Shown here: one piece after another, positions 57,143 through 64,000 of the stretch
Layout of the letters: every line of letters starts with the position of its first letter
How positions within the stretch are numbered: position 1 is the first letter of the stretch
Source of the DNA: Himantopus leucocephalus
Lineage: Eukaryota > Chordata > Aves > Charadriiformes > Recurvirostridae
Assembly: GCA_003993805.1 (NCBI GenBank)
Contig: RSEF01000001.1
Span: forward strand, 75,554,206 to 75,618,205
Direction: 5' to 3'
DNA: 64,000 nucleotides
The notes under the pieces: model-generated
Told to the model about the DNA's origin: nothing
The model's database searches: none
What the model saw: the letters and a program-made list of their open reading frames with translations, nothing else
Made by a program: the position numbers and the translations under genes

Positions 57143-57230
57143 GTCCAGTGCTATCAATGTGGTGAAGATCCTGCGTGTTCTGAGAGTCCTTAGACCACTG
57201 AGGGCCATCAACAGAGCCAAAGGACTAAAG
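57143..57230 (+). CDS. CACNA1C: CACNA1C exon 24 (IIIS4 voltage sensor)
   Basis: This 88-bp exon completes Gln and encodes [20 protein letters not shown] then AINRAKGLK, the domain III S4 helix. Positive residues recur every third position (K,R,R,R,R,R). The acceptor is tcttccag; the donor AAG|gttaga departs from the consensus at +3. The exon sits between two reverse-oriented CR1 fragments. Confidence 0.97.
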
Positions 57231-59193
<1,963 letters not shown>

Positions 59194-59246
59194 GGCAAGC
59201 TGTACAGCTGTACTGATAGCTCCAAGCAGACGGCAGCAGAGTGCAG
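59194..59246 (+). CDS. CACNA1C: CACNA1C exon 26 (domain III turret)
   Basis: This 53-bp exon encodes GKLYSCTDSSKQTAAEC and two bases of Arg, the extracellular loop between IIIS5 and the pore helix. It has two Cys residues likely to form a disulfide. The acceptor is ttttcaag and the donor GCAG|gtgggt. The loop differs mildly from mammals (LYSCTDSSKQTAAEC against LYTCSDSSKQTEAEC). Confidence 0.96.
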
Positions 59247-59353
59247 GTGGGTCTGACCTTTCCCAGTTAGCCCCATTCACTGGCCACTGACTCTCAGGGC
59301 CTCATACTGGAAGTGCAGTTCTGCCATGTTCTCTCTCTGCTCTCCATCCACAG
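59247..59353 (+). other. CACNA1C: Intron 26 (shortest intron)
   Basis: GT-AG intron of 107 bp; the acceptor is ctctccatccacag. No features. Confidence 0.9.
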
Positions 59354-59500
59354 AGGGTACTATATTACATACAAGGATGGTGAGGTCAACCAGCCCATGA
59401 TACAGCCCCGGAGCTGGGAGAACAGCAAGTTTGACTTCGACAACGTCTTGACTGCTATGATGGCACTCTTCACTGTCTCAACCTTTGAGGGCTGGCCGGA
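59354..59500 (+). CDS. CACNA1C: CACNA1C exon 27 (domain III pore and selectivity filter)
   Basis: This 147-bp exon encodes (R)[20 protein letters not shown] then [20 protein letters not shown] and VSTFEGWPE. The GAG at 59487-59489 (FEGW) is the domain III glutamate of the calcium-selective EEEE ring. The acceptor is catccacag and the donor CCGGA|gtgagt; the last Glu is completed by exon 28. [14 protein letters not shown] differs from mammalian [14 protein letters not shown] in the outer loop, whereas the pore helix and filter are conserved apart from one Thr for Ala. Confidence 0.97.
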
Positions 59501-61041
<1,541 letters not shown>

Positions 61042-61200
61042 CGCCAGTGTGTAGAATATGCCCTGAAAGCCCGGCCTCTGCGAAGATACATCCCTAAAAA
61101 CCAGTACCAGTACAAAGTTTGGTATGTGGTCAACTCCACCTATTTTGAATACCTGATGTTCGTTCTGATCCTGCTGAACACCATCTGCCTGGCCATGCAA
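61042..61200 (+). CDS. CACNA1C: CACNA1C exon 29 (III-IV linker, IVS1)
   Basis: This 159-bp exon, phase 0 at both ends, encodes [20 protein letters not shown] then [20 protein letters not shown] and [13 protein letters not shown]. It is the rest of the III-IV linker and the first transmembrane helix of repeat IV. The acceptor is tttcacag and the donor CAA|gtaagt. One Tyr for His (QYQY for QHQY) separates it from the mammalian protein. The next exon (IVS2) is outside the window. Confidence 0.97.
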
Positions 61201-61460
61201 GTAAGTATGCAAGCAGAAAATCTTACAGGTGATGAATTATTAGACTTTGTTGGGTAAAATGTAGAAATGGCTGAGGTTGAGACCTACTTTCACCATCACA
61301 CCATGTATCGAGGGAGAAGGACAGGGACATGATAAAAACCATTGTACCATGTTCACTCCTGAAGACATTTAGTTAAAATGAAGAATCTGCTTCTTGTTCT
61401 CTTCCTGCTAATATCTGACACTTCCAACAATTCTGTTTTAACTGCTTAAAAACAAACAAG

Positions 61461-61820
61461 ACACGCTGAGACAGCTGGGGTTGTTCAGCTTGGAGAAGAG
61501 AAGGCTCCAGGGACACTTTACTGCGGCCTTTCAGTACTTAAAGGGGGCTTATAAGAAAGATGGGGACAAACTTTTTAGCAGGGTCTGTTGCAATAGAACA
61601 AGGAGTAATGGTTTTAAACTAAAAGAGGGTAGATTTAGACTAGGTATAAGGAAGAAATTTTGGTAGATGCCCTGTCCCTGGAAGCATTCAAGGCCAGGTT
61701 GGACGGGGCTCTGAGCAACCTGATCTAGTTGAAGATGTCCCTGCTTATTGCAGGGGGGTTGGACTAGATGACCTTTAAAGGTCCTTTCCAACCCAAACTG
61801 TTCTATGATTCTATTCTATG
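61461..61820 (+). mobile_element. CR1 LINE, 5'-truncated 3' end with intact tail
   Basis: The copy runs from 'acacgctgagacagctggggttgttcagcttggagaagagaagg' through 'ttcaaggccaggttggacggggctctgagcaacctgatctag' and 'ggggttggactagatgacctttaaaggtcctttccaaccc' to the tail 'ctgttctatgattctattctatg'. The preserved ATTCTATG-type end marks it as one of the younger CR1 copies here. It is non-coding. Confidence 0.95.
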
Positions 61821-62459
61821 AAAGAAATGAAAAAAACCCCAAGTTACATCAGACCAATTCAGTGGCCACTGTAACAAGTGACTTCTCAATTCTGACTTGC
61901 CTTCTATGAAATACAGAAATAAACCTGGAACTGCTAATCACCTGAGATCTGAATTTTAAGTTTGGGGCTTTTCTGTATTAAAAAGCAGAGAGCAAATATT
62001 TTGGAAAACAAGGCAATAAGGAAACTGGGGATAGAGGGTAGGAAGGCCCTAGTATCTCCTTTATTCTGGGTTAAAAACCATATAAACTGTCCAGAAAGAA
62101 CCTCTAGAGGTCATATTGTCTACCCCATCACTTAAAGACAGGATCAGCTGCACCTAAAGCATTTCTTGATAGGTGTTTGCCTAACTTGCTTCACTACTGA
62201 TGCTACTTACTGCCTTACTACCTGCTAGGCAGTGCATTCATTTTCTCTACTGTGCGAAGGTTTTCCAAACATCTAATGTGAATCCACCAAAGAAACATTT
62301 GCAGCTGGATCTACAAGAATAGCAAAATAGAGGTAGAAGATCACCATGTGCAGGTGGAACAGCAGTAAATGAAAAGGAGTCAAGACCTTTACTAAGTAGC
62401 CAGCTTCCAAAAAAGAATTCATACATTCCCCCAGGAAATGGGCCCTCATAGACACAAAC

Positions 62460-63170
62460 TGTTCTGTACATTTCCCCAAGTCTGTACTTTCCTGGCTTGT
62501 TCCTTCCAGTCTGTCTGCCCAAGGCCTCCCTCACCTCCCTTTCATTCTCAGTCCATTCCAGACTCCACCTGCTCAGCCTATCTCTGCACTCCCAGTTTCC
62601 TTGGCCACTCAAGCCCAGTTCTCTTCTATGCTCTGTCTACTTAAGAGCTAGTCTGCCTGTCACTCTCCTCCCTAAAACCCATCCTTCCTCCTCACCCAGT
62701 CAGTCTCTGAAGTCTCTTCCCTGGTCTGTGGCCCAGACAGTCCAGATCCCCACTCCTCAACCAGTCTTCGCTACACAGACTCCCAGTTGCAGTTACCCCT
62801 CCGTGGAGCTTCTTTCCAGTCTCTCTCTGCTCTTTCCATTTGATTGCCTGCTACATGTTGTTCCCTTCCCTGGTCTGTCCCTTACTGTGAGTCCAACTCC
62901 CCATGCACCCCTACACCAACTTCCCTTTTGACCTTAGCATCGCACCACTACCTTTTCCACTCCATCAATCCCAGTCTGCCCCACTCCCAGCCTTCCCTAG
63001 GACAGGAAGCTAGCCTCAGTTTCCTATCACTCACTAACAGTCTAAGTCTATATTCACAGTCAATTTTCACATTATTTTCTCTCACTGTCTCCAGTCCAAT
63101 CTCTCCAGATTTCTTGACTTCCCTACTTTTTCTTCATCTGGCCTAGCTCTTTCCCATCCCCATTGAAAAG
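62460..63170. repeat. Pyrimidine-rich quasi-repetitive block
   Basis: Over about 700 bp the + strand is strongly C/T-rich, with irregular recurrence of 'cagtct', 'cagtcc', 'cccagt' and 'tccctc' every 15-40 nt. The overlapping ORFs within it are low-complexity Ser/Leu/Pro products. It may be a decayed minisatellite or the internal part of an old repeat; the family was not identified. Confidence 0.55.
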
Positions 63171-63829
63171 GCTTCCCCTGCTGTCTTGCCTAAGGTACCA
63201 ACAAAGGAGTGAGGCAGCATGACCGCAAGGAAGTGCTCTGCTCTCAGCTGAAGTATGTACTGTCCTGCTGTCATGGAACAATAGAAAAGGACTATTATGT
63301 TCACTCTGAAGCTTTGAATCATGCTCAGTTGCTGTGAAAATGGTGCACGGCAAGGGCAGGTAGAGCTAGAAGCTGTGAGATGTTTGCAAGCCCACAGGCA
63401 GGACAGCATCTCTGGAGATTCTGGGAAGTCTAAGTCCATCTTGAGAAAAGTACAGTTTTTCAAAGGCTTATACTGTGGTCAGATTTGGGTCAAACGTCAT
63501 AACAGACAGCAAACACAAAAGCCAAATTCCACTAAAATTCCACTTTTTTAAGCAGAGTCCTGCAGGTACTAGTCTTTCAAGGAAAATGTCACAAGAAATT
63601 TTGAAAACACCTTGACAATATATTTTTCTTTGACCTGCCTTTCACCTGTAGCTGAATTGTTTTAACTGAAACTCCTTTAGATAAATGACCCTGAGCCAAT
63701 GCAGCATATGAAAATTCATCCCAGTTGGTTAATCAGAGTTAAGCAACTACAAATGGGGTCTTATCACATGAACTGAAAGATGACCTTAGAATAAGGCAGT
63801 GCAATTGGTCTCAAGTATAATGATCTTGA

Positions 63830-64000
63830 AATAGGGATATGACGAGTGAGGTGGCAACATTTGCAGAAGACACTACTTGAATTAATCAATAGAAGACGGA
63901 GAGTAACTTCATAAGATCTTAATAAAGTTAAGTGAATGGGCAGCATGATTGCAAATTTAATTCAGAGTTGACAAATGCAAGATAATGCATATTGGAAAGA
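63830..64000 (+). mobile_element. Ancient CR1 LINE fragment, cut by window end
   Basis: 'gtggcaacatttgcagaagacact', 'gtgaatgggcagcatgattgcaaatttaattcagagttgacaaatgcaagataatgcatattggaaaga' follows the old amniote CR1 text (gcaaaatttgcagatgacac..gtgaatgggcaacaaaatggcaaatgaaattcaatgttgacaaatgcaaagtaatgcacattgg). It is degraded and continues past base 64000. Confidence 0.75.

Larger units (their letters stand above)
61201..64000 (+). other. CACNA1C: Intron 29 (5' part)
   Basis: At least 2,800 bp. It holds a CR1 3' end at 61461-61820, a pyrimidine-rich block at 62460-63170 and an ancient CR1 fragment from about 63830 to the window edge. I searched for the IVS2 exon (HYGQS..) and did not find it. 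Confidence 0.8.

Noticed and set aside
62497..62931. 144-codon Ser/Leu/Pro-rich ORF
   Set aside because: Product of the pyrimidine-rich block; low complexity in every frame.
61201..64000. Search for exon 30 (IVS2)
   Set aside because: No HYGQS-type coding stretch with splice sites was found; the exon must lie beyond base 64000.

Overview
The window is vertebrate nuclear DNA carrying the middle part of one gene, the L-type voltage-gated calcium channel alpha-1C subunit (CACNA1C, Cav1.2), on the + strand. The exons are short, sit between GT-AG introns, and read through in one frame from the I-II linker to segment IVS1. The flanking DNA has CR1 LINEs with the avian 3' end (a 'ggttggactagatga' core, then 'ttctatgattctattctatg'), old amniote CR1 and MIR remnants, and no Alu or L1. 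The source is therefore most likely a bird; a crocodilian or turtle is less likely. The species cannot be fixed from the sequence. Exon numbers follow the human scheme and agree with the landmarks: exon 9*, mutually exclusive exons 21/22, and exon 29 at IVS1.

Layout. 1-14264 is intron upstream of exon 9*; the beta-subunit-binding exon 9 was not found and should lie before the window. 14265-16424 holds the alternative I-II linker exon 9* and exon 10. 25593-25619 is the 27-nt exon 11. 27717-38128 holds repeat II (exons 12-16: IIS1 to IIS6). 38014-46171 encodes the II-III loop (exons 16-19). 47903-51999 holds IIIS1 (exon 20) and the two alternative IIIS2 exons, 21 and 22. 55464-60585 completes repeat III (exons 23-28: S3, voltage sensor, S5, pore, S6). 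61042-61200 is exon 29 (III-IV linker and IVS1). 61201-64000 is the start of intron 29.

With one of exons 21/22 and without 9*, the exons give about 775 codons. These include the domain II and III selectivity-filter glutamates, two S4 voltage sensors, and the dihydropyridine-contact segments IIIS5 and IIIS6. Every junction keeps phase and there is no frameshift or internal stop, so the gene looks intact.

No second gene is supported. The longer ORFs on either strand inside introns show no recognisable domain. The most interesting signals are in splicing and repeat structure: UGCAUG (Rbfox) sites on both sides of exon 9*, the closely spaced 21/22 pair with a pyrimidine block downstream, a NAGNAG acceptor at exon 19, a candidate poison exon in intron 15, and several hairpin or terminal-inverted-repeat elements that look like ancient non-autonomous transposons. 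I did not find a wholly new biological system.
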